Below, one piece after another: positions 15,088 through 23,683 of a DNA stretch of 32,548 bases (position 1 is the first letter of the stretch; each line of letters opens with the position of its first letter). The DNA is from a virus: positions 1 to 32,548 of the IMG/VR virus record IMGVR_UViG_3300014502_000022, one strand, 5' to 3'. The translations under genes were made by a program, and so were the position numbers. Under the pieces are notes generated by a model. The model was not told where the DNA came from and searched no databases. It saw nothing but the letters and a program-made list of their open reading frames with translations.

Positions 15088-15405
15088 ATGATTAATTACG
15101 ATGAAGCACAGGAAGAAGCCGTTGCAAAAGGCGGTACTTATGACATTCAGGGAACAGGGGCAATAGCAACAAAAAAGATTTGGGGATTTATTGCCGGAGA
15201 CACTACTGTAATTGAGGCGATCTCAGGTGTGCCTATTGGAACTGAGTCTCCTACTGCAGTCAGCGTTCTCTCAATGATCAGTAATGATGCGACAAAAGCA
15301 TTATTCACAGGTCAGATTTATAGAGTCCCGGGGTATGTTATTACAAGCGTAAAATTAACATCAGGTAGTTTACATTGTTTCCTGACAGGAGATCAGACAT
15401 TATAA
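15088..15405 (+). CDS. Small hypothetical protein, probably structural
   Basis: 105 aa; not recognised. It is Gly/Thr/Ser-rich and beta-predicted, with no signal peptide or membrane helix. The pattern G-A-I-A-T-K-K-I-W-G-F-I-A-G-D-T-T-V and a later G-Y-V-I-T-S-V-K-L-T-S-G-S-L suggest a small beta-sandwich, as in head-fibre or tail-fibre accessory proteins. It is the first gene after promoter P3 and is followed 11 bases later by the lectin-like fibre. Its base usage is like the main phage genome, not like the two genes that follow. Confidence 0.55.
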   Translation: MINYDEAQEEAVAKGGTYDIQGTGAIATKKIWGFIAGDTTVIEAISGVPIGTESPTAVSVLSMISNDATKALFTGQIYRVPGYVITSVKLTSGSLHCFLTGDQTL

Positions 15406-15415
15406 TTCTTTTTCC

Positions 15416-16831
15416 ATGAAAAGATTTGTACCCGGACTAATTCACACAGGTATTAATGTAATGCCTAAATTGTCTCAGAGTAACTGGACGCAACAAAGAA
15501 TTGCGGACATATTTTTATTTTATGCAGAAGACAAAACGAACATTACAAATCAAATAAGTGGGGGGAAGATATATAATCAAGTATTGGGCTCAGTAGATTA
15601 TCTTACCATTCCTTCAGGTACTGGATTAAATACCATTTATCAGACTCCCGATAATGCAACATATAGAACCGCAGATTCGGATTATTGTTGGTGGAAATTA
15701 GATTCAAGTAGTTCAATAACAGATGGGAATAGACTAATTGCTTATGATTTTACAAGAACTATAATAAAATACGGTAATATTTCTCCATATACGATTACAA
15801 TAATTGCTATTCTAAAAACAGGAAGGGTATTAACAACAAAAGAAGAAAATTTTATAAGAGATTATTTCCAATTGTCTATCTGGTGGAATAATGTTTCTTC
15901 AGATCACGGTATGACAAAGGGAAATAGGACAGGCGAACAATCAGCATGGATAGCAGAAAGTGTTTCAGGCCCCGCCTTTGGATCTGCACAAATAACTGAT
16001 GCAAATCAAAATCAGGTTGCAATTACATTTGATGTAGCATTGGACAATACTTCTATTCCTGCCGTAACTGCTTATTCCGTTCTTGTAAATTCTGTTGCAA
16101 ATGTAGTAACAAGTGTTGCAATATCTGGGACATTAAATACATTAACATTAACAAAAGGAGTTCCGAAAGGAGCAACAATAACAGTTGCATATACAAAACC
16201 AGCAACAAATAAATTAAAAGCACTTTCAAACGGCGCGGAATCTGCTTCATTTACAGCACAGGCTGTAACAAATAATGGAACGAAGTATCTACATGATACA
16301 TTCACAGATACGAACGGAACCCATTTGAATGTTCATGTAATGGATATTGGTTCAGGTTGGACGGAATCAACAGGATCATGGAATACCCAAGGGAATCAAT
16401 GTAATGAAGTAACGGAAGGGATAAATACAAGATTGTTAATTGATAGGGATACGGCAGATTATGATATTTATCTTGATTGTATAATGCCATCAGGAACCCC
16501 GAAATATGCAGTTGGAATTGTATTCAGATATCAAGATGCTACACACGGATGGCAGTTTATACTAGAAAATGATGCTTCTAGCCCTTATTATACTTTAAAT
16601 AAAGACGGATCTCTTGTTGGATCTAACGCCGTTACTTCGATTGCAAATTCAACTGTTACTATAAGAGTTTTAGCTTCTGGTAATAGTATCAAAACTTATA
16701 TAAACGGAGTTTTAAAACACGACATTACCGATTCTGCATATAACAATAAAGTAACAATAGGAATAGTAAAATATTGGCAAACATCGGCTTCTTATGTACA
16801 AATTATGGTTGATAACTTTATAGTGAAATAA
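15416..16831 (+). CDS. Fibre protein with SwmB-like and lectin/glucanase-like domains
   Basis: 471 aa. The N-terminal third is unassigned. About 180-285 resembles a SwmB-type bacterial Ig-like domain (N-Q-V-A-I-T-F-D-V-A-L-D, then T-L-T-L-T-K-G-V-P-K-G-A-T-I-T-V-A-Y). From about 295 the beta-sandwich D-T-F-T-D-T-N-G-T...Y-D-I-Y-L-D-C...G-I-V-F-R-Y-Q-D resembles concanavalin-like carbohydrate-binding domains. Likely role is binding host surface polysaccharide. Codon and tetranucleotide use change abruptly within its first codons: AT-rich, AGA arginines, no CCGG after 15435, many CTGG. This marks it as recently acquired along with the next gene. Confidence 0.7.
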   Translation: MKRFVPGLIHTGINVMPKLSQSNWTQQRIADIFLFYAEDKTNITNQISGGKIYNQVLGSVDYLTIPSGTGLNTIYQTPDNATYRTADSDYCWWKLDSSSSITDGNRLIAYDFTRTIIKYGNISPYTITIIAILKTGRVLTTKEENFIRDYFQLSIWWNNVSSDHGMTKGNRTGEQSAWIAESVSGPAFGSAQITDANQNQVAITFDVALDNTSIPAVTAYSVLVNSVANVVTSVAISGTLNTLTLTKGVPKGATITVAYTKPATNKLKALSNGAESASFTAQAVTNNGTKYLHDTFTDTNGTHLNVHVMDIGSGWTESTGSWNTQGNQCNEVTEGINTRLLIDRDTADYDIYLDCIMPSGTPKYAVGIVFRYQDATHGWQFILENDASSPYYTLNKDGSLVGSNAVTSIANSTVTIRVLASGNSIKTYINGVLKHDITDSAYNNKVTIGIVKYWQTSASYVQIMVDNFIVK

Positions 16832-16832
16832 T

Positions 16833-18017
16833 ATGACAACATTCGCGGGAAACATGACTCCGCCTAATTATTATGGGCAATTAAATCTTCTTAATAATTT
16901 CTTTAATGTTAAAGATTTGACTTATGGAGCAAAAGGAGACGGCAATACTGACGATACAGCAGCAATACAAGCAGCTATTAATACCTGTTATGCAGCAGGA
17001 GGAGGTACGGTTTATTTTCCAACAGGTATATATGTAATTGCGGGAAATTTGCAGACAAATGTCGGAGGAATAAATTATAATAGTCAGTTATACTTCCCTT
17101 TTGCAAGAACACAAGGAAGGGTTGCATTAAGATTATTGGGAGAAATTATTCCTAATTTTATTCAGGGATATGGAATTGGTAATGTCTTAACGCCTACAAG
17201 CGGAGTTATTTTAAAATCTACAATTACAGGATCAGGAACCAAACCATCTGTTGTATCAGGAGGATTAAATACAGGAGGAACTCAAACAGATTTTAACTGG
17301 ACTATGCCAATAATTGAAAATATTCAAACAATGGTTACAGTCAATGGATCAAGCCAGGTAACGGTAGGGGGGCTTAATTTTAGAAACGTAGCAAATACAA
17401 TTATTAAAGATTTTACTGCGTTCCCATATAACCTTGATCTTACTACATTAGCGGCTCCCGTAACTGGTGTTGTTGGTATTGAAATGCCAAGAATGAACTG
17501 CGAACTTATAAATTTAGTTGAAAATTGTAATGTAGGAGGATTTGACACAGGTTATCTGTCTGGCGAACATACATCATTCAAAAATGTGGTTGCAATTTGT
17601 TGTACCAATGGATATGAATTTGGTGCAAATTATCATCATTCAGTAGCTAATAGAATATCAGCCTTTTGGTGTAAAAATGATATAAAATTTTCGGGTGCTT
17701 CTTACGTTAATATATTAGGACTACAATCTGAGTGGGCAAGTCAATCAAAATGGTATGATAACGTATATACAATCCTTGATCCATCAAACTACGGACACGG
17801 CGAAGTTCATTATCACATAGTTGAGGCTGGTGTTGGTTCTAATGATGCTAGATTTAGCAAATCTGGCGGAGCAAATCTGCAATGCTTACCGATAGGATTT
17901 GCAGCAGCGTCTTCATTCACGGTGACGGGGAAACGCAATGATGCAACTGCATTAACTAATCTTTTAACAGCACTTGCAGCAAAAGGAATAATTATAGATT
18001 CAACAACGGCAAGTTAG
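16833..18017 (+). CDS. Pectate-lyase-superfamily tailspike
   Basis: 394 aa. The N-terminal F-N-V-K-D-L-T-Y-G-A-K-G-D-G (about 23-36) with T-D-D-T-A-A-I-Q-A-A-I-N (about 39-50) and G-G-G-T-V-Y-F-P-T-G-I-Y (about 56-67) is the classic start of a pectate-lyase-3 right-handed beta-helix, as in phage tailspike depolymerases. Later G/N-rich strands fit the helix coils. It may cleave or bind capsular or exopolysaccharide. No catalytic residues can be fixed by eye. It lies two bases after the lectin-like fibre and shares its foreign base composition, suggesting the pair moved together. Confidence 0.85.
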   Translation: MTTFAGNMTPPNYYGQLNLLNNFFNVKDLTYGAKGDGNTDDTAAIQAAINTCYAAGGGTVYFPTGIYVIAGNLQTNVGGINYNSQLYFPFARTQGRVALRLLGEIIPNFIQGYGIGNVLTPTSGVILKSTITGSGTKPSVVSGGLNTGGTQTDFNWTMPIIENIQTMVTVNGSSQVTVGGLNFRNVANTIIKDFTAFPYNLDLTTLAAPVTGVVGIEMPRMNCELINLVENCNVGGFDTGYLSGEHTSFKNVVAICCTNGYEFGANYHHSVANRISAFWCKNDIKFSGASYVNILGLQSEWASQSKWYDNVYTILDPSNYGHGEVHYHIVEAGVGSNDARFSKSGGANLQCLPIGFAAASSFTVTGKRNDATALTNLLTALAAKGIIIDSTTAS

Positions 18018-18063
18018 TGGCTTTGGATGTAAGTAAACTAAAATTACATAAAGACTCAACGAA

Positions 18064-18189
18064 ATGAATATTTTCAAAAGATACAAAACAATCGAAGAAT
18101 TATTGCCCGGATTGACTCAGCACTATGTCAAGACCCGAATGGGGGTAATCAATCCAAAGATCAGAGATAACTTTCCCAGTCCAATTTAA
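18064..18189 (+). CDS. Small ORF upstream of MuF-like gene
   Basis: 41 aa (begins M-N-I-F-K-R-Y-K-T-I-E-E-L-L, ends F-P-S-P-I). It is too short for confident assignment, but it has the base usage of the main phage genome (CCCGG at 18106-18110), starts soon after the tailspike and ends nine bases before the MuF-like gene, so it fills what would otherwise be a 181-base gap. No domain was recognised. Confidence 0.45.
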   Translation: MNIFKRYKTIEELLPGLTQHYVKTRMGVINPKIRDNFPSPI

Positions 18190-18198
18190 TACCGGGTA

Positions 18199-19323
18199 AT
18201 GACAATCGACCCGTTATACGAAAGATATCTGATTCAATATCAGATCAGGCTTAAAAGCAAAATGATCAGCGTAACAGAAAATGCTATTGCTGATCTTTCT
18301 GCATATTTAGCCCGGTATGCAAAAAAGTTCCCGGATGACTTTGCTACCCGTATAACCTATATCAACCGGATGGGTATCAAAACTGAGTTGCAGAATCAGA
18401 TTGATCAGTTAAGCCGGGATATCGCTTATCTGACACGAAAAGGGGTAGAGGACTCATGGGAACTCTCCGTAGAGAAGAACAACCTGATAACCCGGGAATA
18501 CGTTGCAGGGATGACTCTCAAGGCCGGGCTGACAACTACACTCTTCGGAAACAATCAGGGGGCATTAGTCAGCTATTTAGAAAACAGGTCAAACATCAGC
18601 GAAAGGGTTCTTAACTATACCGGGGTCTTTCAGGAGCAGATTGAGAATTATTTGTCATCAGGTATCATTCAGGGAAAATCAGCCCGGGAGATAGCCCGGG
18701 AACTGACTAAGATTGCATCTGATCCTATGGCAGAGTTTAAGACTCTCAGCAAAGCATTTCCTGAGGCCGAACTCAGTTTGGGAACACCCGGATCAGGGGT
18801 ATATCAGTCAGTCTATGCAAACTTTATGAGAATAGCCCGGACTGAGACAAATATTGCTTACAGGCTGTCAAACTATGAAAAGCGTAAGGATGCCCCTCAT
18901 GTAGTCGGTATGGAGGTTCATCTCTCAGACGCACACGATATCGTAGATATTTGTGATGCTATGGAGGGGTCTTACCCGGTTGAATTTGTCTTTTGTGGTT
19001 GGCATCCGAACTGTCTCTGTTATGAGGTTGATATCTTAGCTGACAAAGATGAGTTCCGGGAATGGCTGAGAGATGGAGGAGAGGGCGATTTGAACAGCCG
19101 TAATGAGGTTGACAGGATTCCTTTGTCAGCAGAGCGTTACGTCCTGACTCATCAGGATAAATTTCAGAACGCTTACTTTTACCGGGACAATTTTGTCAAC
19201 GGTCAGCCTATGCCTATTGTCGGAGGGGCAAGAAAAGATTTACAGCCTTATCAGCTATTACCTAAGGAGGGGAACACCCGGGAGATAGAACGAATAATCA
19301 GGAATTCCTTTGCGAGTAAATAA
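18199..19323 (+). CDS. MuF-like head morphogenesis / minor capsid protein
   Basis: 374 aa. The N-terminal half is helical. The MuF-type region runs from about 210: R-I-A-R-T-E-T-N-I-A-Y-R (about 213-224), then H-L-S-D-A-H-D-I-V-D-I-C-D (about 241-253) and F-C-G-W-H-P-N-C-L-C-Y (about 266-276). This Cys/His cluster is the conserved putative metal site of phage Mu F-like minor head proteins, which are packaged in a few copies near the portal. The C-terminal N-R-N-E-V-D type region closes the domain. Normally it is next to the portal; here the fibre module separates them. Confidence 0.85.
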   Translation: MTIDPLYERYLIQYQIRLKSKMISVTENAIADLSAYLARYAKKFPDDFATRITYINRMGIKTELQNQIDQLSRDIAYLTRKGVEDSWELSVEKNNLITREYVAGMTLKAGLTTTLFGNNQGALVSYLENRSNISERVLNYTGVFQEQIENYLSSGIIQGKSAREIARELTKIASDPMAEFKTLSKAFPEAELSLGTPGSGVYQSVYANFMRIARTETNIAYRLSNYEKRKDAPHVVGMEVHLSDAHDIVDICDAMEGSYPVEFVFCGWHPNCLCYEVDILADKDEFREWLRDGGEGDLNSRNEVDRIPLSAERYVLTHQDKFQNAYFYRDNFVNGQPMPIVGGARKDLQPYQLLPKEGNTREIERIIRNSFASK

Positions 19324-19325
19324 TT

Positions 19326-19338
19326 TTGTATATATTTG
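19326..19338 (+). promoter_or_regulatory. Promoter P4
   Basis: Third exact copy of ttgtatatatttg, with TATATTTG at 19331-19338, two bases after the MuF-like stop. It would place a transcript start near 19343-19345, ahead of the small gene at 19356 and the scaffold/capsid block. The -33 region is not recognisable. Confidence 0.6.
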
Positions 19339-19355
19339 AGCAAAACTTTACAATC

Positions 19356-19541
19356 TTGAATCCTAAGTTTGATCGTTTACAGATTGTTTTTCATAATCTC
19401 CCTGAGGGGGAAAAAGGCCGGGTCATCGACATTCGGTACACATATTCAACACAATCATTTGAGTATTTAGTGACATTTGGAGTTGGTAGGACTATTTGGG
19501 TAACCGAATCAGAACTGTCAAAGACAAAGGTCTTCAATTAA
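19356..19541 (+). CDS. Small hypothetical protein before scaffold
   Basis: 61 aa from TTG 19356. The frame is open from another TTG at 19326, but that codon lies in the promoter box and would precede the predicted transcript start, so 19356 is preferred; there is no in-frame ATG. The sequence predicts a small beta-barrel-like fold (R-L-Q-I-V-F-H-N-L, V-I-D-I-R-Y-T-Y, Y-L-V-T-F-G-V-G-R-T-I-W). No family was recognised. It sits directly upstream of the scaffold gene and may be an assembly accessory. Confidence 0.5.
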   Translation: MNPKFDRLQIVFHNLPEGEKGRVIDIRYTYSTQSFEYLVTFGVGRTIWVTESELSKTKVFN

Positions 19542-19564
19542 TATTAACCTTAATAAATTTATTT

Positions 19565-20212
19565 ATGGCACTTACAAAAGATCAGATTTTGGCAGCACTC
19601 AAGAAAAGAGGTCTTACAGAATCTTATGCAGACCACTTGACCTTTGAGACTGAGGAACAGCTTAATGCCTTTGTCGGCTCTATCCCTAAGAAGTATAACA
19701 CTTATGCAGAGATGTTAGCTGATGAAGAGGCCAATCCAATTCTCAAGCAATACGGAGACAAACGAGTAACCGATGCTAAGATCAAATGGGAGAAAGACAA
19801 TCCGAAACCCGGATCGGGAAGTGGCTCAGGTAACAATGAAACACACTCTGACATTGCCGGTATCGTGGCAAAGGCTGTTCAAGACGCACTCAAGCCTGTA
19901 ACAGATCAAGTCACTAAGTTGGAAAACGAAAAGGCATCAGAACTCAGGATCGCTAAGATCAAAGGTTTACTTGTCAAAGAAGAGATTCCTACTAAGGTAC
20001 ATGATTTGGTATTGAATAGTATTCCCTCTGACGCTGATGATACAGTCATAGCCGGGAAGATCGCTGAGGCAAAAGCAACCCTTACAGAACTCGGATTAAA
20101 GGATATCGGAGTGCCGGGATCAGGAGGAGGTGGAAGTAATTCTACCGCTAAGACGGAAATCAATAATTGGGGCGACAAAAAAAAGAAGAAAGAGCAAACC
20201 GGAATCAAGTAG
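19565..20212 (+). CDS. Capsid scaffolding protein (putative)
   Basis: 215 aa from ATG 19565; the frame is open further upstream, but those codons overlap the previous gene. It is rich in Lys, Glu and Ala with helix-forming stretches. A glycine/serine hinge P-G-S-G-S-G-S-G (about 77-84) separates an N-terminal helical domain from a coiled-coil-like region (about 92-150), and a second Gly-rich linker (about 184-193) leads to a very basic C-terminus (K-K-K-K-K). Acidic/basic helical composition and position just upstream of the decoration and major capsid genes fit a scaffold that binds capsid by its basic tail and is removed before packaging. Ends with TAG. Confidence 0.72.
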   Translation: MALTKDQILAALKKRGLTESYADHLTFETEEQLNAFVGSIPKKYNTYAEMLADEEANPILKQYGDKRVTDAKIKWEKDNPKPGSGSGSGNNETHSDIAGIVAKAVQDALKPVTDQVTKLENEKASELRIAKIKGLLVKEEIPTKVHDLVLNSIPSDADDTVIAGKIAEAKATLTELGLKDIGVPGSGGGGSNSTAKTEINNWGDKKKKKEQTGIK

Positions 20213-20236
20213 TATTAATTAAAAAACGTAGTTAAA

Positions 20237-21145
20237 ATGAAATTGACTTACACGTCAGCTGATGCAATTTCGTATCCTATGTTTGATCTGTCAAAGATCA
20301 GGGTTGCACAAGGGGGGTTCTCTGTAGATACCACTTCTTTGCCTACCGGATTGGCTTATATCAAGCAGGGAACGCTAATTAACATCAACTACACAACCCG
20401 TACCGCAACGGTATTCAAATCCGTTAAGGTAATAACCGGAGGTAGCACATCCGCTCCCCGGGTAACCAAAAACAACCTATTCAAAGTAGGTGATTCAGTT
20501 ATCGTTGAAGGGAGACTTGAAGCGAGAACAATAAGTGCTATCGTGACCACAAATACGGCTTATGATACATGGACATTAAGCGGAGCAATCACAGGCCTTG
20601 CAGCCGATGATACACTTGAGTTAGGCTCAGGAGCAGGAACTCAGTCGTGGGGCGGTAATATTTCCGATAAGGCTACCGAATTTATGGCCATAAAAGTATT
20701 TGATTCTGACTTTGATGGAGCAACAATATTACTTAAGGCAAACGGATCAGATGCTCTTGCAGTAGCCTATGCGTCTAAAGTTCTTACTATCAGTTTAGCA
20801 AGCACTACCGATGCAAGTAATACTCCGGCTCTTATTCAGACAGCCATCAGGGCATTAGGAACAGTTGAAAGTGTTGACTTCTCAACTATGTTAGTTTTAG
20901 GAACAAACACAGGACACGGTGCAGTATTAGCCGACCCTCAGGCCGTTGCAAAGCTGAACGACTCAGATGTTAACCTGAATACTAATAAGCCTAACGCATT
21001 TGTTCTTGACACAGTTAAGAATGAAGGAACGCCTACTGTATCGGCTATCATATCAGCTATGGAAATCGAACCCGCCAATCTTCCTTTCCCGATAACAGCC
21101 GGACAGAAGATAGCCCTTGGCCCATTGTTTCACTTTAAATCATAA
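20237..21145 (+). CDS. Head decoration/stabilisation protein (putative)
   Basis: 302 aa. The sequence is beta-rich with little charge: Y-I-K-Q-G-T-L-I-N-I-N-Y near 42-53, F-K-V-G-D-S-V near 80-86, and a closing F-P-I-T-A-G-Q-K-I-A-L-G-P. These features recall decoration proteins that sit between scaffold and major capsid genes in related phages. Its location here, 15 bases before the major capsid gene, supports that role. No enzymatic motif or signal peptide is visible. An alternative is a head fibre base. Confidence 0.65.
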   Translation: MKLTYTSADAISYPMFDLSKIRVAQGGFSVDTTSLPTGLAYIKQGTLININYTTRTATVFKSVKVITGGSTSAPRVTKNNLFKVGDSVIVEGRLEARTISAIVTTNTAYDTWTLSGAITGLAADDTLELGSGAGTQSWGGNISDKATEFMAIKVFDSDFDGATILLKANGSDALAVAYASKVLTISLASTTDASNTPALIQTAIRALGTVESVDFSTMLVLGTNTGHGAVLADPQAVAKLNDSDVNLNTNKPNAFVLDTVKNEGTPTVSAIISAMEIEPANLPFPITAGQKIALGPLFHFKS

Positions 21146-21160
21146 CGGGAGGTATATACT

Positions 21161-22249
21161 ATGACACTTGCAGAACTTTTAGCAAACGCACAGCAATATC
21201 AGATGTTCCTTGATAAGACTCAGGAACAGTTTGATGCCCCCGTATGGCAGTCATTTTTGACAGAAAAATACGTCAGTTCTCTTACATGGAAGTCATTAGG
21301 CGGTTCAGTCCGTGAAGTGGCTGCCGGTACTATCAAAGACTTTTCGGCTGAAAAGCCTATCAAGTCAAGGCCGAATCTCTCTCAGGCAACCGGGGATATC
21401 CCTTCTATTGCAGACCAATGGCAGATGACTCCCCGTCAATTAAGGGATATGCTTGACATTGCACAGACAGCCGGAATTATAGGCGGTGGAGAAACAGCAA
21501 TGTTGCTTGATTATCTGTTCCCTGAAATACGTAAGGCTGCACTCAGTCCTCAGAAAAGAATTGACTGGCTCTTACTTCAGTCTCTCTCAGAGGGTCAGAT
21601 CGTAGTTGATACTACAAGTAACCCTGATGGAGTTGTTTGGACTGTTCAATGGGATATAACCCCGACTCACGTTGCAGTAGCATGGACTGTAGGAGGAACG
21701 ACAGCAACCCCTCTGACTGATTTCAGGACAATTATGACAACCCGTAGAGGTAAAGGTTTACCAACGGCTGCAATCCTGATGAATCAGAACACATGGGATA
21801 AGATGGTTTGTTCAACTCAGCTTGCCGGAGTATTCGGAATTAGAGTACCTAAAGCTAATGGTGGAGAAATGACTGTATCAGCGGTTAACTTTATAACCAA
21901 AGATTTAGTAAACACTTACCTCAGTTCAATAGGGATTCCCCCGATTGTAATAATTGATGTTCCTATAAGGATCGAAGGATCAAAAGGAACAACTACATCC
22001 GTACAGGGATTCGCTGATAACAGAGTAGCATTTGTTCCGTCATTGACTGACTTAGGTGAAATGCAGTGGACTTATGCAAACGAGCAGAGAGTTCCTGATA
22101 AGAAGAAGACTTACGGAACAATCAATAATGTACTGATCGCTCAATACCTTGAGAAAGCAAACTTTTACACAGAGTATGAGTTTAACGCTTTCCCGGTTCT
22201 GAACTCAGTTAATGAAATTTCATTATTGCATACCGATTCAACAAGCTAA
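21161..22249 (+). CDS. Major capsid protein (HK97 fold, gpE-type)
   Basis: 362 aa. Recognised from overall organisation of the lambda gpE-like family: an N-terminal helix, a long extended segment (about 40-80), R-Q-L-R-D-M-L-D...G-I-I-G-G-G-E (about 92-109) spine-helix region, a central K-G-L-P-T-A-A-I-L-M-N-Q-N-T-W-D (about 202-217) and a C-terminal F-Y-T-E-Y-E-F-N-A-F-P-V strand. It forms the icosahedral shell. A good Shine-Dalgarno gggagg (21147-21152) lies eight bases before the ATG, stronger than almost any other start in the window and consistent with very high expression. The flanking scaffold/decoration and connector genes confirm it. Confidence 0.88.
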   Translation: MTLAELLANAQQYQMFLDKTQEQFDAPVWQSFLTEKYVSSLTWKSLGGSVREVAAGTIKDFSAEKPIKSRPNLSQATGDIPSIADQWQMTPRQLRDMLDIAQTAGIIGGGETAMLLDYLFPEIRKAALSPQKRIDWLLLQSLSEGQIVVDTTSNPDGVVWTVQWDITPTHVAVAWTVGGTTATPLTDFRTIMTTRRGKGLPTAAILMNQNTWDKMVCSTQLAGVFGIRVPKANGGEMTVSAVNFITKDLVNTYLSSIGIPPIVIIDVPIRIEGSKGTTTSVQGFADNRVAFVPSLTDLGEMQWTYANEQRVPDKKKTYGTINNVLIAQYLEKANFYTEYEFNAFPVLNSVNEISLLHTDSTS

Positions 22250-22253
22250 CAGG

Positions 22254-22556
22254 ATGACCAATCTTGAGGCATATCAGGCAACTTACAAAAATCCAAATGG
22301 GGAGGGTAGCATGGAGCTTACCCTCTCCATTAATGGTATTACCCCGGCATCGACTGACTCTAATGAACTAAGCGTAGCTTACGCTATTCATGATCAGGTA
22401 ATGGCATCGGACTATAATCAGGGGGGAACATCAGAAACTCTCTCTTCATCAGCAAGGTCGCTGTTAATTGCAAAAGCCCGTAAGATATTTTTGAAGTATG
22501 GTAAAGCCGATCCTTTCATAGACATTACTCCGACTATTGAATCAATAACATGGTAA
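22254..22556 (+). CDS. Head-tail connector protein (adaptor-like)
   Basis: 100 aa from ATG 22254; the frame is open upstream, but that would overlap the capsid gene. A helical N-terminus (T-N-L-E-A-Y-Q-A-T) and a helical C-terminal region (S-S-S-A-R-S-L-L-I-A-K-A-R-K-I-F-L-K-Y) match the small helical adaptor proteins that extend the portal. It is the first of four short genes between capsid and tail tube, which is the standard connector order. Role: joins the portal ring to the stopper. Overlaps the next gene by seven bases. Confidence 0.7.
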   Translation: MTNLEAYQATYKNPNGEGSMELTLSINGITPASTDSNELSVAYAIHDQVMASDYNQGGTSETLSSSARSLLIAKARKIFLKYGKADPFIDITPTIESITW

Positions 22557-22846
22557 GATATCCTCACAAAGCAACGCTTATTTCCCCGGGCGCAGTTACA
22601 TGGGTCAAGGGTAAGGCCGTAACCTCAGAGTCAACGGAAGAAATCATAGACTGTGAAGTGCAGACCGATAGTTCAAACCTGACGGTTACTATCAACGGTG
22701 TAGCGGTTGTTTCTCAATACAGGGTCTTCTTTGCAAATTTGTATCAGACAACAAAGACGGCAAGTAAGTTCCGGTTTGAGGGTAAGGAATATGATATCAT
22801 TCAGAATTTCCCTTCGGGGCATGACGTAAAACTAAAAATCGGATGA
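22550..22846 (+). CDS. Head-tail stopper-like protein
   Basis: 98 aa, beta-rich, starting M-V-R-Y-P-H-K-A-T-L-I. Middle strands E-I-I-D-C-E-V-Q-T-D and the closing F-R-F-E-G-K-E-Y-D-I-I-Q-N-F resemble the small beta-barrel stopper proteins that close the portal channel. Identification rests mainly on size, fold pattern and order (second of the connector set). ATGA overlap with the next gene. Confidence 0.65.
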   Translation: MVRYPHKATLISPGAVTWVKGKAVTSESTEEIIDCEVQTDSSNLTVTINGVAVVSQYRVFFANLYQTTKTASKFRFEGKEYDIIQNFPSGHDVKLKIG

Positions 22847-23265
22847 AAGCTGAGTTTAACAAGGCCGATATTCAAAAGACGGTAGATGAGTTTCTTCAGA
22901 AAAAAGAAAAGGAAATTCATTTCATTCTTGACTATGAGGGTAGAGACTTTGTTAAGAGATGTAAACTTGGGGGGTCATATCATAATCGAACAGGTAACCT
23001 CAGGGCTTCAATCGGTTATTTAGTTGTAAAAGATGGTCAGGTCATGTCATTGCACACAGAGGGGGGAAAAGAGGTAGGACAACAGGCCGGATTAACTTAT
23101 GGTCAGGAACTTGCTCAGGAGTATAACAAGGGGTGGGTTCTCATAGTGTTTGCCGGAATGCATTACGCTTTTTATGTCGAATTGAAAAGTTATTCAGTCA
23201 TAACATCATTTTTACCGGGTTACGAAGAGTTTGTACAAACCTTAGCCGAATATATCCATGAGTAA
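22843..23265 (+). CDS. HK97 gp10-like tail completion protein
   Basis: 140 aa. The block Y-H-N-R-T-G-N-L-R-A-S-I-G-Y (about 47-60) and later F-A-G-M-H-Y-A-F-Y-V-E (about 104-114) are characteristic of the HK97 gp10 / tail-completion family. It sits after the stopper and before the tail terminator, the usual place. It helps complete the tail end that meets the head. Overlaps the next gene by eight bases. Confidence 0.78.
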   Translation: MKAEFNKADIQKTVDEFLQKKEKEIHFILDYEGRDFVKRCKLGGSYHNRTGNLRASIGYLVVKDGQVMSLHTEGGKEVGQQAGLTYGQELAQEYNKGWVLIVFAGMHYAFYVELKSYSVITSFLPGYEEFVQTLAEYIHE

Positions 23266-23683
23266 CATATTTGATGCAGTAGCACAGGTTTACGAATACA
23301 TTCAAGTTCCTGACGTTTCAGTTCAGCTTGACGGTCGTATATATCAGCATCAATTTCCGACTGAAGGAGAGTTAATCGGAGAGGGGAAAGACAGATTCAT
23401 CGTTATCAATACGATTGAGCCAAAGTATGGTCAGATCGTGAGAGAAGTGACTGTAAACATTCAGGTCTTCGTCCGGGAAAAGCCCTTTAAATTAATGGAT
23501 ATTGACACGCTTGACAGCTTGGAGAAAGCTATTGATGTAGCCCTTGATGTTCAAGCAGGGTCAAGAATCACGTCCTACGGGGCTGTAGAGAAGATAACTG
23601 CAACGGTATTGCCGGAGAATCCTTTTAGTAAGAGTCATACATTAATGGTAATCAGGTTAAACTTAATAATTAACGCAAAATGA
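23258..23683 (+). CDS. Tail terminator-like protein
   Basis: 141 aa. Alternating strands V-S-V-Q-L-D-G-R-I-Y, R-F-I-V-I-N-T-I-E, V-T-V-N-I-Q-V-F-V and a helix D-T-L-D-S-L-E-K-A-I-D-V-A fit the alpha/beta fold of tail terminator proteins, which cap the polymerised tube. The position directly before the tail tube gene, with ATGA overlap, supports this. Sequence conservation in this family is weak, so assignment depends on context. Confidence 0.7.
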   Translation: MSNIFDAVAQVYEYIQVPDVSVQLDGRIYQHQFPTEGELIGEGKDRFIVINTIEPKYGQIVREVTVNIQVFVREKPFKLMDIDTLDSLEKAIDVALDVQAGSRITSYGAVEKITATVLPENPFSKSHTLMVIRLNLIINAK

